The notes under the pieces are model-generated. The model was not told where the DNA came from, made no database searches, and saw nothing but the letters and a program-made list of their open reading frames with translations. Both the position numbers and the translations under genes were made by a program. Shown here piece by piece: positions 35,362-44,714 of a stretch of DNA of 64,000 nt (the stretch's first letter is position 1; each line of letters starts with the position of its first letter). The DNA comes from Actinacidiphila yeochonensis CN732 (GTDB lineage Bacteria > Actinomycetota > Actinomycetes > Streptomycetales > Streptomycetaceae). Location: contig NZ_JQNR01000005.1 of assembly GCF_000745345.1 (NCBI RefSeq), positions 558,001 through 622,000 of the forward strand. The letters run 5' to 3'.

Positions 35362-36170
35362 GAATTTCCCCCCGGAAATTCGGCCGCAGTTCACGAATCG
35401 GCCAATCATAATGAGAACGTCAACTTCAGCTTATCAACGCCTACTTGCTCTTCATCGCCGTGCCGCCGCTGCCCGCGGTTCCCCCCTCAGGTCACGCCGT
35501 CGGGCGCGAGGGCACCTTCGCGGGACGGATGGTGGCAGAGTGACGACGCACCGAGATTCCGGTCGTTCAGGGCGACTTCACAAGGCCGCCCCCTGAACCA
35601 GGGCCTCGTCGGCTGCCCGACGGCCGTCCGGCAGACCGTCATTCCGCCAAGGGCGGCGTTTCCCATCGTGAACGTGTCGGTGGATCACCGCCGCTGAATG
35701 CCGGGCTCTCGCCGCCCACGCGCAAGCCGTCCCTGGGCCGGTCATCGCCCCGTTCTCCCACCGTCCACCGGGTATCGCGCCGGCCGACCGGCACGACACC
35801 GGGTTGCACAACCCCCTGTTGCACGAAACCGGTTTGCACGACACCGGGTTGTCGGTGGCCTCACTCCGCACGGCTGCCGCCACCCGCGGCGGCGACATCC
35901 GGGCGACTACCCGCACCGTGCTACCGGGCCCTGCGGCCAGGACGCTCACCACTCTGAAGCCGCGACCGGCAGGGTCCGCCCGGCAGCGAGGTGTGCTGGC
36001 GCGGGTCATCGCCAGGCGGCCGGAGAGCCTCGTCGTGGGCCTACGCGGCTCTTCCGGCCAGCGCCGCGAGGGCCCGTGCCACGGCGGCCAGCGGGGTACA
36101 CCCTGCCGGGCGAGGCACGAGCGTCCCTGGCTCGGGTGCCGTCAACCACCCGACTCCGTCGTCGTCATGG
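35362..36170. other. Gene-free region of about 800 bp
   Basis: Frames here have poor codon bias on both strands. It holds the promoter of the secreted-protein gene near 35370-35450, which is A+T-rich (aatcataatgagaacg), and a 15-bp tandem repeat (35791-35850). I see no recognisable protein fragment. Confidence 0.5.
35791..35850. repeat. 15-bp tandem repeat, four units
   Basis: Units start at 35791, 35806, 35821 and 35836: gcacgacaccgggtt, gcacaaccccctgtt, gcacgaaaccggttt, gcacgacaccgggtt. The first and last units are identical. Confidence 0.85.
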
Positions 36171-37133
36171 TCACCGTGCCACCTCCAGCACCAGCTTGCC
36201 GCGGGTACGGCCGGCCTCTCCCAGCCGGTGCGCCTCGGCGACCTGTTCCAAGGGGAACGTCCGCTCGACCTCGACCCGGACCGCGCCGGAGTCGACCAGA
36301 CCGGCCACCAGGGTCAGGGCGGTCGCGTCCGGCTCGACCAGCAGGTCGCTGGTCCGCACCCGCGCCTGCGCGCCGGCGGCGGCGAGAGCGTCGGAGACCC
36401 CGCTCGGGATGGAGACCACCAGGCCGCCGGGCCGGGTCACCGCCACCGACCGCACGTCGGTGCCGTCCTGGGCGCCGACCAGGTCGATGACGACGTCGAC
36501 CTTGCCCGTGACGTCCTCGAACCGCTGCCGCGTGTAGTCGATGGTCTCGTCCGCGCCCAGCTCCTTCAGCCAGGGGTGCCGGGACTCGCTGGCGGTCGCG
36601 ATCACCTCGGCGCCCAGGTGCTTGGCGAACTGCACCGCCAGGTGCCCGACGCCGCCGGCCGCGGCGTGCACCAGCACCCGCTGTCCTTGGGTGACGCCCG
36701 CGGTGTCGACCAGGGCCTGCCACGCGGTGAGCGCCGCGAGGGGCAGAGCCGCACTCTCGACGTGCCCGATCGAGGCCGGCTTGCGGGCGAACTGGCGCGA
36801 GGGCGCGGTGACGAACTCCGCGTAGCCGCCCGCCGGGCGCGGGAACCACGGCATGCCGTAGACCTCGTCGCCCGGTGCGAGCGTGGTGACGCCGAAGCCG
36901 ACCTCCTCCACGACACCGGAGACGTCCCAGCCCAGGATGAGCGGCAACCTCTGAAGGGCGGCCATGCCGTGGCCCTCCCGCGTCTTCCAGTCCACCGGGT
37001 TGATCCCGGCCGCGTGCACACGCACCAGTACCTCGGTCGGCAGCGGCACCGGGCGCTCGACCTGTCCCGTGGTCAGCACCTCCGGCCCGCCGAACTCCTG
37101 GATCGTGACGGCGCGCATCGTCCGCTCGCTCAT
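36171..37133 (-). CDS. NADPH:quinone oxidoreductase-like MDR protein
   Basis: 320 residues. Motifs of zinc-independent medium-chain dehydrogenases: GGPEVLTTGQV, GINPVDWKTREG, the NADPH site VHAAAGGVGHLAVQFAK, and ASESRHPWLKELGADETIDY. No catalytic-zinc Cys/His set is present. It probably reduces quinones or alpha,beta-unsaturated carbonyls using NADPH. It is divergent from a GlxA-type regulator, which is its likely controller. Confidence 0.92.
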   Translation of the reverse strand: MSERTMRAVTIQEFGGPEVLTTGQVERPVPLPTEVLVRVHAAGINPVDWKTREGHGMAALQRLPLILGWDVSGVVEEVGFGVTTLAPGDEVYGMPWFPRPAGGYAEFVTAPSRQFARKPASIGHVESAALPLAALTAWQALVDTAGVTQGQRVLVHAAAGGVGHLAVQFAKHLGAEVIATASESRHPWLKELGADETIDYTRQRFEDVTGKVDVVIDLVGAQDGTDVRSVAVTRPGGLVVSIPSGVSDALAAAGAQARVRTSDLLVEPDATALTLVAGLVDSGAVRVEVERTFPLEQVAEAHRLGEAGRTRGKLVLEVAR

Positions 37134-37298
37134 GTTCTCCCTCGCTCCACCCGCGTCGCGGGTTCGTCGGCCACCTGGGCCACCTCGGCCACCTCGGCCT
37201 CATCAGCCGGGATCTTCGACCCCGTCGCGATCCAGACTCGCTGAGACGCGGGGCCGTCGGAGAGTGGCCGGAGAGACAGCTGTCGTACCATTCCGGCC

Positions 37299-38318
37299 AT
37301 GACGCATCGTGTAGCGGTTCTCGCCCTGGACCAGGTCATGCCGATGGACCTCGGCATGACGGCCCGCGTCCTCAACGAGGCCCTCGACCCGACCGGGGCA
37401 CGGCTGTACACGGTGACGACCTGCTCCCTCGGTGGCCGGCAGGTGCGGACGAACGAGGGCTTCCGCATCGTCGTCGACGCCGACGAGTCGCTCCTGGAGA
37501 CCGCCGACACCGTGGTGATCGCCACCCAGGAACCCGACGCGCACCTCCTGGCCACCGGCGAGCTGCCCGCCCAGGTGGCCGCGGCCCTCGCCCGGATCAG
37601 GCCCGGCACCCGCGTGGTCAGCCTGTGCACCTCAGCCTTCCTGCTCGCCGCCGCCGGCCTGCTCGACGGACTGCGCGCCACCACCCACTGGGCCCTGTGC
37701 GACGCCTTCGCCCGGCTGTTCCCCGAGGTCCAGGTCGATCCCGACGTGCTCTTCGTCGACAACGGACGCGTCCTGACCGGCGCCGGCGGCGCGGCCGGCA
37801 TCGACCTGCTCCTCCACCTGGTCCGCCTGGACCACGGCTCGAACGTGGCCAACGCGGCGGCACGACGCTGCGTGGCGGCCCCCTGGCGCGAAGGCGGCCA
37901 GGCGCAGTTCATCGAGCACCCCGTACCGAAGGACACCGACCACTCCACCGCACCCACCCGGAAGTGGGCACTGGACCAGCTCGCCGAACCCCTCACCCTC
38001 CAGGACCTGGCCCGCCACGCCCACATGAGCGAACGCACCTTCACCCGGCGCTTCCGCGCCGAGGTCGGCACCAGCCCCCTTCAGTGGCTCCTGCAGAGCC
38101 GCCTGGACCACGCCCGCCGTCTCCTGGAGTCCAGCGACCTGACCGTCACCCGCATCGCCACGGCCACCGGCTTCACCGACCCCACCGTGCTCCGCAAGCA
38201 CTTCCACACCCGCCTCGGCCTCTCCCCCCTGGCCTACCGCCGCACCCACCGCCCCCCGACCCCCACCGGAATCAGGCACACCGTCGTTCGAGACGTGAAG
38301 AGTCCCTCAGCGCTCTGA
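37299..38318 (+). CDS. GlxA family transcriptional regulator (DJ-1/PfpI plus AraC)
   Basis: 339 residues. Residues 1-170 form a DJ-1/PfpI fold with the elbow SLCTSAFLLAAAG; residues 230-320 carry two AraC helix-turn-helix motifs (LQDLARHAHMSERTFTRRF and ATATGFTDPTVLRKHFHTR). Separated by 165 bp from the divergent oxidoreductase gene. The 37160-37200 part of that gap repeats ccacctcgg, which may form the binding region. Confidence 0.92.
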   Translation: MTHRVAVLALDQVMPMDLGMTARVLNEALDPTGARLYTVTTCSLGGRQVRTNEGFRIVVDADESLLETADTVVIATQEPDAHLLATGELPAQVAAALARIRPGTRVVSLCTSAFLLAAAGLLDGLRATTHWALCDAFARLFPEVQVDPDVLFVDNGRVLTGAGGAAGIDLLLHLVRLDHGSNVANAAARRCVAAPWREGGQAQFIEHPVPKDTDHSTAPTRKWALDQLAEPLTLQDLARHAHMSERTFTRRFRAEVGTSPLQWLLQSRLDHARRLLESSDLTVTRIATATGFTDPTVLRKHFHTRLGLSPLAYRRTHRPPTPTGIRHTVVRDVKSPSAL

Positions 38319-38409
38319 CGGCAAGTCACCGAATGGTCAGGGCGGCCGGCTGCCGTTGTCGGACATCGTCGGCGGCACCAGAGCCCGGCCGAAGTCGGCC
38401 CGCGCCTGG

Positions 38410-38469
38410 TCCGTGATCGAGGGGGCGGGTCCGTGATCGAGGGCGCGGGTCCGTGATCGAGAGCCCGGG
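38410..38469. repeat. 20-bp tandem repeat, three units
   Basis: Units at 38410, 38430 and 38450, each starting tccgtgatcgag and ending cggg, with two to four variable bases. It lies in the 237-bp gap between the convergent 3' ends of the GlxA-type and AraC regulator genes. Confidence 0.85.
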
Positions 38470-38555
38470 TCCGTCGGGACGGAGCCACTCACGCTGGGCG
38501 GACGACGACCCGCCCACGGGAAGCGGGGACCACCACACCTCTCAACTGGAAGGTC

Positions 38556-39527
38556 CTACCGCCACGCGCTGGGAGTCTCGGCGAATCGTTTCTTGTACGC
38601 CTTGACGAAATGGCTGCTGTCGGCGAAGTGCCAGCGCGCGGCGATCTCGGCCACGGTCAGGCGGGTCGAGATCAACTCCGCCCTGGCGCGTACGAGACGG
38701 CGTTCGCGCACGTATCCCATGACCGACGGCACGGTCCCCTGGCCGAATGCCCGGTAGAGGGTGCGGACCGACACGTTCAGGGCCGCCGCGATCCCCCGGG
38801 GGTTGAGGTCGTGGTCGGCGAGCAGCCGGGTCTCGATGTGGTCCATCGCCGCCCTGAGGAGCGCGGGGGCGAACTCCGCGTCGTCGATGACCTGGTCGTT
38901 CATCAGTCCTCTGAACAGCTCCAGGGTCGCGTTGCGGGTGGCCCCGGCCGCGGCGGCACCGAGTCTGTCCGCCAGTTCCGCCCAGAGACGCAGCTGGGCG
39001 AGCAGAAGAGCCGCGGCGGGCGAAGACTGTTCCGCGGTGACCGCCCGCGTGTTCACCGGGAACCGTATCTCGCTCGCGGGAAGGACCAGGGTGATCGCCC
39101 GCGTACCACCGGCGACCTCGAAGTCCCACGGGTCCTCGTTCCTCCGCACGCACAGCGTTCCGGCCGCCGCCGTGGCTCGCTGCCCGGCGGTGGCGAAGCG
39201 CCACTCACCGCTGAGCGTCACGCTCGTCACGACCCGGTCCTCCAGGTGCCCGCCCGGGCCGCCGGTGCTTCCCGCGACGGCATCGCTGTACTGGTCCTCA
39301 AGGAAGAAGTCGAGCAGGTTCTGCTTCCAGATGCGAGCGCGGTACGTCCCCTCGCTGTGCCGCGGCAGCCGCATGGGCGGCGGCGGCACCTGCTCGCCGC
39401 CCTGCCGGCGCCACTCCCCGAGCAGCACGCCGTCCCGGTTCTCGTTCGCGTACGGCACGGTGATGTCGACCACGGGTGTCGAGGGGTTCCCGATCCGCCA
39501 AGACGACGCGCTGGCTTCGGTGCTCAT
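38556..39527 (-). CDS. AraC family transcriptional regulator
   Basis: 323 residues from ATG at 39527 (MSTEASASSW); an upstream in-frame GTG-type start adds 10 residues with no better ribosome site. An AraC-binding-like sensor domain occupies residues 25-200. Two HTH motifs follow (NPRGIAAALNVSVRTLYRAF, LTVAEIAARWHFADSSHFVK), ending YKKRFAETPSAWR. Divergent from an FAD monooxygenase gene 260 bp away, the likely target. Confidence 0.9.
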   Translation of the reverse strand: MSTEASASSWRIGNPSTPVVDITVPYANENRDGVLLGEWRRQGGEQVPPPPMRLPRHSEGTYRARIWKQNLLDFFLEDQYSDAVAGSTGGPGGHLEDRVVTSVTLSGEWRFATAGQRATAAAGTLCVRRNEDPWDFEVAGGTRAITLVLPASEIRFPVNTRAVTAEQSSPAAALLLAQLRLWAELADRLGAAAAGATRNATLELFRGLMNDQVIDDAEFAPALLRAAMDHIETRLLADHDLNPRGIAAALNVSVRTLYRAFGQGTVPSVMGYVRERRLVRARAELISTRLTVAEIAARWHFADSSHFVKAYKKRFAETPSAWR

Positions 39528-39786
39528 CCGGATCAAGGTACCCGGCCCCCGGGCCACCGCCCGCAGCCAGGCTCACTGTGCGGCCCGGCCGTGGGTGGCA
39601 CGGAAGTACAACGCATGGGGCAGTCCGGTACAAGCCGTCGGCGTCCGGGTCCGGTGAGCATGGGCGGGCGGCTTCCGCCCTCCTCGGAGACGAGCGGATT
39701 TCGCCGGATCTTCGGGTCCTTGTTCCAGCTGCCTGGGCGTTGGTCCGCCGGTCCAGGTTCGTTCCCCTCACCGACTGGAGTTTCCG

Positions 39787-41205
39787 GTGTCCGAATCTGT
39801 GGTGACTCTCTTCGAGAGTCTCGTCGGCGCTGAGCCGCCGCACGACGCACCCGTCCTGTTCGACACGGCGTGCGTGATGGGCGGGAGCATCGCGGGGCTC
39901 CTCGCGGCACGGGTGCTCTCCGACCGCGCGCGTGAGGTCGTCATCGTCGAGCCCGACGACCTGTCGGCGGAGGCCGGGCCGCGGTCCGGGGTGCCCCAGG
40001 ACCAGCAGGTGCACACGCTGCTGCCGGCCGGCCGGCTGTGGATCGAACGGTGGCTTCCCGGCGTCTCGCAGGAGGCCCAGGACCGGGGCGCGTCGCTCGT
40101 CGGACCCGACAAGCAGTTCGTCGGCTACGACGCCGTCCGGCAGGTGCGGGACGGCGTGGACCACCGCTTCCTCGCGATCGGGCGTCCTCTGCTGGAAACC
40201 CTCGTCCGGGACCGGGTCACCGCCCTGCCCAACGTCTCGGTCCTGCGGGCGCAGGCGACCAGGTTGCGATACGACGACGGCGCCGTCACCGGCGTGCGCT
40301 ACGCCGAGACCGGGACAGGCGGTCAGGGAGAGCGGGCGGAGGGGGTCCTCGCGGCGGACTTCGTCGTGGACGCGATGGGACGCTCCAGCAGGCTGTCGAC
40401 CTGGCTCAAGCAGGACGGTTACGACCAGCCCCGGCTCGAACGACTGGAAGCACCGGTCAACTACGCGACCGCCCTGTTCGAGCGCCCGGCGAAGTTCGCG
40501 GAGCTGGAAGCAGCGACCGTACTGCAACTGTTCACACCACAGTACCCGTCGGGCGGAGTCTCCGTCGCGGCGGCGACCGCGATCGAAGGGCAGCAGTGGC
40601 TCGTCATGCTGATGGGCTACGGCGACAACCGGCCCGGCAGGACGATCGACGACTTCCGCGCGAACTGCGCCCTGCTGCCTCCGATCTTCAGCGACATCAC
40701 CAGCGGCGACGTCACTCGCGACGTGGTGCCGTACCACCAGGCCGAGAGCCGGCGTCGCCACTTCACCGAGGCCCGCCGCATGCCCGCGCGCCTGGTCAGC
40801 ACGGGCGACGCCGTGGCGTCGTTCAACCCGGTCTACGGCCAGGGCATGAGTTCCGCCGCTCTGCACGCCTCCTGCCTGGCCTCCTACCTCGACAGCGGCG
40901 CTGACCTCGACGAGGCGGCCACGGAGTTCTTCCGTCTGCAGCAGGTGGTCGTCGACGCGGCCTGGGCCGTGTCCGCGGGAGGAGACGCTGCCCGCATCGA
41001 CGCCGAGAACGGGACCGAGGTACCGGAGGACGTGCGGCAGCAGCGCCGCGCCATGGAGCAGATCGTCCGTGCCGCCCTGGTCGACGCGGACGTGTCAGGA
41101 GCGTTCAACAACGTTTCGTACATGCTGCGTCACCCCGGCACGCTGTTCGATCCGGTGATCCTGGAGAAGGCGGCAGCCGCTGTCGAAGGGGCCACGGCCG
41201 AGTGA
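39787..41205 (+). CDS. FAD-dependent monooxygenase/oxidoreductase
   Basis: 472 residues. The N-terminal FAD loop (VMGGSIAGLLAARVL), an internal VVDAMGRSSRLSTWL DG-like motif and the ribityl motif (LVSTGDAVASFNPVYGQGM) place it in the flavin monooxygenase group seen in actinobacterial secondary metabolism. Only one such protein is here, with no partner reductase. Divergent from the AraC regulator, which likely controls it. Substrate unknown. Confidence 0.87.
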   Translation: MSESVVTLFESLVGAEPPHDAPVLFDTACVMGGSIAGLLAARVLSDRAREVVIVEPDDLSAEAGPRSGVPQDQQVHTLLPAGRLWIERWLPGVSQEAQDRGASLVGPDKQFVGYDAVRQVRDGVDHRFLAIGRPLLETLVRDRVTALPNVSVLRAQATRLRYDDGAVTGVRYAETGTGGQGERAEGVLAADFVVDAMGRSSRLSTWLKQDGYDQPRLERLEAPVNYATALFERPAKFAELEAATVLQLFTPQYPSGGVSVAAATAIEGQQWLVMLMGYGDNRPGRTIDDFRANCALLPPIFSDITSGDVTRDVVPYHQAESRRRHFTEARRMPARLVSTGDAVASFNPVYGQGMSSAALHASCLASYLDSGADLDEAATEFFRLQQVVVDAAWAVSAGGDAARIDAENGTEVPEDVRQQRRAMEQIVRAALVDADVSGAFNNVSYMLRHPGTLFDPVILEKAAAAVEGATAE

Positions 41206-41666
41206 CCGGCACCGCGATCGGCCGGTACACCGGTCTGTCGGACCGGGCGGCGCACGACGACTCGGCGGGATGCCCACGGTAGCCGCCGTCGACACGGGTC
41301 TCGCGGATGGCCTCCGCTCCCTGGGCTCCCCCGTCGACGCCCTGCCCGGGCAGATCCCGGCGTGGCCTTGCGCTGCCCGTGTCCCTGCTGGAGGCCGGCC
41401 GTGCTCCGTACCGTCCACGTTCCCGACGCCCGCCACGCACCGCCCCTCCGCGAACCCGACCGCTGCGCCCGGCTCCCGCTCGACCTCCTCGCAGCCCACG
41501 GCTGACGGCCGAAGAGGTCCGACCGGCCGCGTTGTCGGCGGACATGCGCGGAGCGAGAACTCCCCCGGGATCGAACCTGAACAACCCGTAGATGATCCGA
41601 ACCCCCGATCACCCGTGCCTCGCCGACGGCAGGTGCGGTGGGCAGACCAAGGAGAGGTGCGAACAC
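41206..41666. other. Gene-free region with a possible short coding relic
   Basis: About 460 bp. From 41401 one short frame reads VLRTVHVPDARHAPP then a stop after LAAHG, with good third-position bias but no start or recognisable family; it may be the tail of a lost gene. The end of the region carries the ribosome-binding site (AAGGAGAG) of the next gene. Confidence 0.4.
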
Positions 41667-42368
41667 GTGAGTGCCAGGGACGTCGTCGGTGAGACCGGGA
41701 CGGGAGGGGGCGCCCCCGGAGGGCCGTCGGCCCCCGCGCCGGACAGGATCGAGGGGGGCGTCTCGGGGGAGCGGTTGGTGCTGTTCACCGACGCGGTGAC
41801 GGCGATCTCCATCACCCTGCTGATCCTGCCCCTGGTGGACCTCGTCCCCGAGGCCGCGTCCGCCCACGAGGGCGCCGGCGAGGTGATCACCGGTCACCTC
41901 GCCCAGGTCTGGAGCTTTCTGCTCAGCTTCGCGGTCGTCGCGAACATCTGGCGGGAGCACCACCGGGCCTTCTCGACGGTCGACAAGATCACCCGTTCCC
42001 TGACGGTGTGGAACATGGGGTGGCTGCTGTCGGTCGTCGTGCTCCCGCTCCCGACGGAGATGATCGGTGCCTTCGGCGGCCGCGACCGGTTCGTGGCGGC
42101 GTTCTACTACGCGGTGCTCCTGGTCGGCATGGTGTGCCGACTGGCCATGTTGAAGATCATCAAGGGCAACCCGGTCATGGTCGAGGGGGATGAGGAAGAG
42201 ACCCGCCGGTGGATCGCGCGCCTGTACACCGACAACTACATCAACGTCATCGCCACGGTCGTCGCGTTCGCCGTCGCCCTCGCCGTACCGGTGCTGCAGT
42301 ACTGGAGCCTCCTGCTCCTGCTCCTGCCGGGGCTGGGGCGCTTCACGGGCCGGCGCAGTTCGGGCTGA
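41667..42368 (+). CDS. TMEM175-like potassium channel family protein (DUF1211)
   Basis: 233 residues from a GTG 9 nt after AAGGAGAG. The signature LVLFTDAVTAISITLLILPL matches the FSDAVFAIAITLLV motif of helix 1 in bacterial TMEM175/DUF1211 proteins. Six hydrophobic helices are visible; the end is RRSSG after LPGLGRFTG. Bacterial members form tetrameric K+ leak channels in the membrane. Stands alone; a degraded TetR/MFS scar follows. Confidence 0.88.
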   Translation: MSARDVVGETGTGGGAPGGPSAPAPDRIEGGVSGERLVLFTDAVTAISITLLILPLVDLVPEAASAHEGAGEVITGHLAQVWSFLLSFAVVANIWREHHRAFSTVDKITRSLTVWNMGWLLSVVVLPLPTEMIGAFGGRDRFVAAFYYAVLLVGMVCRLAMLKIIKGNPVMVEGDEEETRRWIARLYTDNYINVIATVVAFAVALAVPVLQYWSLLLLLLPGLGRFTGRRSSG

Positions 42369-42484
42369 CCCCTGGAACGGCCGCCGCCCGAGGCACACAG
42401 TGCGGCCGGGCAGCACCCCACCTGCCCGGCCCCACCAAAGACCGGCTGTTCGACGTTGACGGGCGTGGGCGAGCCGGAGGCGGT

Positions 42485-42652
42485 TCAGCCGCCGGCGGCC
42501 AGGGCCCGCAGTCGGTCCGGCGTCTCGGGCAAGACGTCTCGCACGACGTGGCCCTCGGTAGCGGTGCCCCATCGCGAGAAGGCGACGCGGAACACCCCGA
42601 GGCCGGCCTCGGCGGCCAAGCCGGCCTCGATGTCGCCGGTGCCTCGCGGGGA
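42485..42652 (-). pseudogene. TetR regulator, C-terminal remnant
   Basis: Minus-strand frame of about 55 codons ending at a stop at 42485: AAEAGLGVFRVAFSRWG, VVRDVLPETPDRLRALAAGG. This is a typical C-terminal end of Streptomyces TetR repressors. The DNA-binding half is missing; the remnant begins at the junction with the MFS fragment. Confidence 0.55.
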
Positions 42653-43041
42653 ATGTTGATCTGCCGGCTGGGAACTGCTCCGTTCGCCCTCCTCATGCCG
42701 CTCACGACAGCGGGAGCCGGACTGGTCTTCTTCGCCATCGGGTCGTTGGCCCCGATGGTCGGGGTCGTGGCCGGCAACGCCTTCCTCAACAGCTTCCGGC
42801 AGCGTTTCTGTCCGCCGAACATCCTCGGCCGCGCGGTGGCCACCACCATGTTCCTGAGCTACAGCACGATTCCCCTCGGTGCCCTGCTCGGCGGTTTCCC
42901 CAGAAGCGTCATCGGTACCCGCCCACGATGTGGATCACGGCGGTCCTGCTCGTGCTGTTCGGACTGATCCTGCTGGCTGGGCCCCTTCGGCGAGTCCGGG
43001 ACTTCCCGACAGAGCCGCGGCCCGACCTCGTCCCGGCCTGA
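42653..43041 (+). pseudogene. MFS transporter, C-terminal remnant
   Basis: The plus-strand frame reads APFALLMPLTTAGAGLVFFAIG, MVGVVAGNAFLNSF, ILGRAVATTMFLSYSTIPLGALLGG, the last third of an actinobacterial MFS drug exporter. Near 42905-42925 the frame changes and continues TMWITAVLLVLFGLILLAGP to the stop at 43041. Both the truncated 5' end and the frameshift mark it as dead. Confidence 0.7.
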
Positions 43042-43388
43042 TCACGGGCGGCTGCGGCCGGCACTTGCCGGCCGCAGCCGCCGAGAGCGAAGGTCGCCGG
43101 CAGCAGCCGCCCATACTGGCCGACGAGCCAGCCGCGCAGGTCTCTGTCAGCGCAGTGCCGTTTACTCGCACCATGTGAAAACCGGCCAAGCGCCCTTCCG
43201 CCCGCCGGCGATGGATCCATCACGCACGGCATCCAGGCCTGCGTCCTCCAGGGAAGATCCTTGGCCCGCCCGCCAGTCACCGGTCTGCACGCTCGTTGCC
43301 CGCCTGCCCACCGGTTGTCCACCGGCGGCGGTCATGGTGCCCCGAGGTGGCCGCCCCACCCTCGCGGAGGGATCTTGGAAAAAGCAGA
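43042..43388. other. Gene-free region left of the tRNA-integrated element
   Basis: About 350 bp. It contains two near-complementary stretches around 43066-43085 (gccggcacttgccggc, a possible stem). No coding frame is supported. Confidence 0.4.
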
Positions 43389-43421
43389 AGCCCCAAGTCA
43401 CGGGCTACATGACCTGGGGCT
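43389..43421 (-). terminator. Hairpin after the tRNA-Thr 3' copy
   Basis: Arms agccccaagtca (43389-43400) and tgacctggggct (43410-43421) pair with one mismatch. The matching hairpin after the intact tRNA gene at the other end has related arms, so this was probably the original tRNA terminator. Confidence 0.65.
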
Positions 43422-43423
43422 GG

Positions 43424-43469
43424 ATGGAGCCGCCTTCGGGATTCGAACCCGAGACCTACGCATTACGAG
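43424..43469. repeat. Left attachment site (3' half of tRNA-Thr)
   Basis: 46 bp identical to 48841-48886. It covers the anticodon loop through the CCA end of tRNA-Thr(CGT) in minus orientation but lacks the 5' half. This is the usual footprint of an element integrated by a tyrosine recombinase in a tRNA gene. Confidence 0.9.
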
Positions 43470-43846
43470 ACCGTGAGCGATCATGCTGTCCGGTGCCGTG
43501 TGGTGCCGCCTCGTGACGTTTCGCCTGATCAGAAGCGGTGCACCCGGTTGAGCTGTGCCACCCCGTGCTGCACCGTCCAAAGGCGTCCGGCCACCAGCTT
43601 TCCACCGGCGGGGCCGCTTGGCCGGCAACCTCTCGCCGTCCCACCGCTTCTGACGAGACCCCTGGCAGGGGCGGAGCCTGACATGAGGACGACTGTCCAT
43701 TTCTCACAAGGAGCGACCGGGCGGCGCTTCACCACGAACGCCGCAGTCTCCATCCACGACGAGACCTCCGGGCCAAAACGATATCTCTCATGGTCGATAG
43801 ATGGTATCGTTTCACTCACGAGAGTATCTGCGAAGGGACCGTCCAC
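43470..43846. other. Left end of the element, no gene
   Basis: About 380 bp up to vapB. A 9-bp inverted pair agaagcggt/accgcttct lies at about 43531 and 43640. The vapBC operator (43776-43812) is at its right end. No integrase fragment was recognised on either strand. Confidence 0.5.
43776..43812. promoter_or_regulatory. Candidate VapBC operator
   Basis: Perfect 8-bp inverted repeat AAACGATA (43776-43783) and TATCGTTT (43805-43812), with a nested pair of gatatctctc and gagagtatc, 35 bp before vapB. Antitoxins of this type normally autoregulate through such sites. Confidence 0.6.
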
Positions 43847-44101
43847 ATGGCCAGAACCGTCATCGACCTCGATGAAGACATGGTCACCGAGGCCATGCGC
43901 ATCTTCGGGACTAAAACGAAGGCCAAAGCCGTCCGCCTCGCCATGGAAGACGCCGTCAAGCGACACCTGCGACAGGAGTTCTTCGACGCCATGGATGCCG
44001 GCGAGCTCGACTTCAGCGAGATCGTCGAGAGCACCGGCCCCCGCAACGCCGACGGCTCCCTCAAGCACGACGGTGACCACAACGGGGGCCAGGCCGCCTG
44101 A
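43847..44101 (+). CDS. vapB: VapB-type antitoxin
   Basis: 84 residues from ATG 43847; an upstream in-frame ATG would place 19 residues over the operator. The N-terminal ARTVIDLDEDMVTEAM and the helix KAKAVRLAMEDAVKRHL form the ribbon-helix-helix domain of the VapB/DUF2191 family; the acidic C-terminus (ELDFSEIVEST) should cover the toxin active site. Its stop overlaps the toxin start by 1 nt. Confidence 0.88.
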   Translation: MARTVIDLDEDMVTEAMRIFGTKTKAKAVRLAMEDAVKRHLRQEFFDAMDAGELDFSEIVESTGPRNADGSLKHDGDHNGGQAA

Positions 44102-44520
44102 TGCAAGACCGCTACCTGATCGACAAGTCCGCCCTCGCCCGCTGGACGAAACCGAGCGTCAAACAGGTGCTCAAGCCCCTGCACGAGCGTTACCTCCTCG
44201 CGGTATGCCAGCCCACCGAGTTCGAGATGATCCACTCCGCACGGGACAGCTCAGAAGCAACACGGATCAGCACCTGGCTCCATGCCTTCGACTACCTCCG
44301 CACCGACGAGGACACCTTCACCCGCGCTCTCGAGATCCAGCGCCATGCCCTCAACGCAGGCTTCCACCGCGCTCTGTCCCTCCCCGACCTGCTGATCGCC
44401 GCCACAGCGGAACTGAACCGGCGAACGGTCCTCCACTACGACGGAGACTTCGACATGATCGCCTGCCTCACCGGCCAACCCACCGAATGGGTCGTCCCGC
44501 CCGGCAGCGCCGACCGATGA
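44101..44520 (+). CDS. vapC: VapC-type PIN-domain toxin
   Basis: 139 residues; the ATG overlaps the antitoxin stop (TGATG). PIN-domain acidic residues are in place: YLIDKSALAR (first Asp), QPTEFEMIH (Glu), LSLPDLLIAA (third) and HYDGDFDMIA (fourth). It should cleave RNA, in known relatives tRNA or rRNA, unless bound by VapB. In this element it may serve maintenance or abortive defence. Confidence 0.9.
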   Translation: MQDRYLIDKSALARWTKPSVKQVLKPLHERYLLAVCQPTEFEMIHSARDSSEATRISTWLHAFDYLRTDEDTFTRALEIQRHALNAGFHRALSLPDLLIAATAELNRRTVLHYDGDFDMIACLTGQPTEWVVPPGSADR

Positions 44521-44714
44521 GAATGCCGCCTTTCCCCCACCTCCGATGAGATGTCTGACGCGGTGTACTGGCGTGGACCAGTTGGGCTGTGGCCGAACAA
44601 CGCGCGGCCCGACGCGCATGGCCATCCCTGCTCGGGAAGCGGCTACCGAACATGACTCCATCCACTCCGCTTAAGTTCCAGACCAGAGGGTCGCGATCAT
44701 CTGCCAGCCTCGCT

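Noticed and set aside
43425..43469. Second tRNA-Thr gene
   Set aside because: Only the 3' half is present; the sequence diverges after the anticodon loop, so it is an attachment-site copy.
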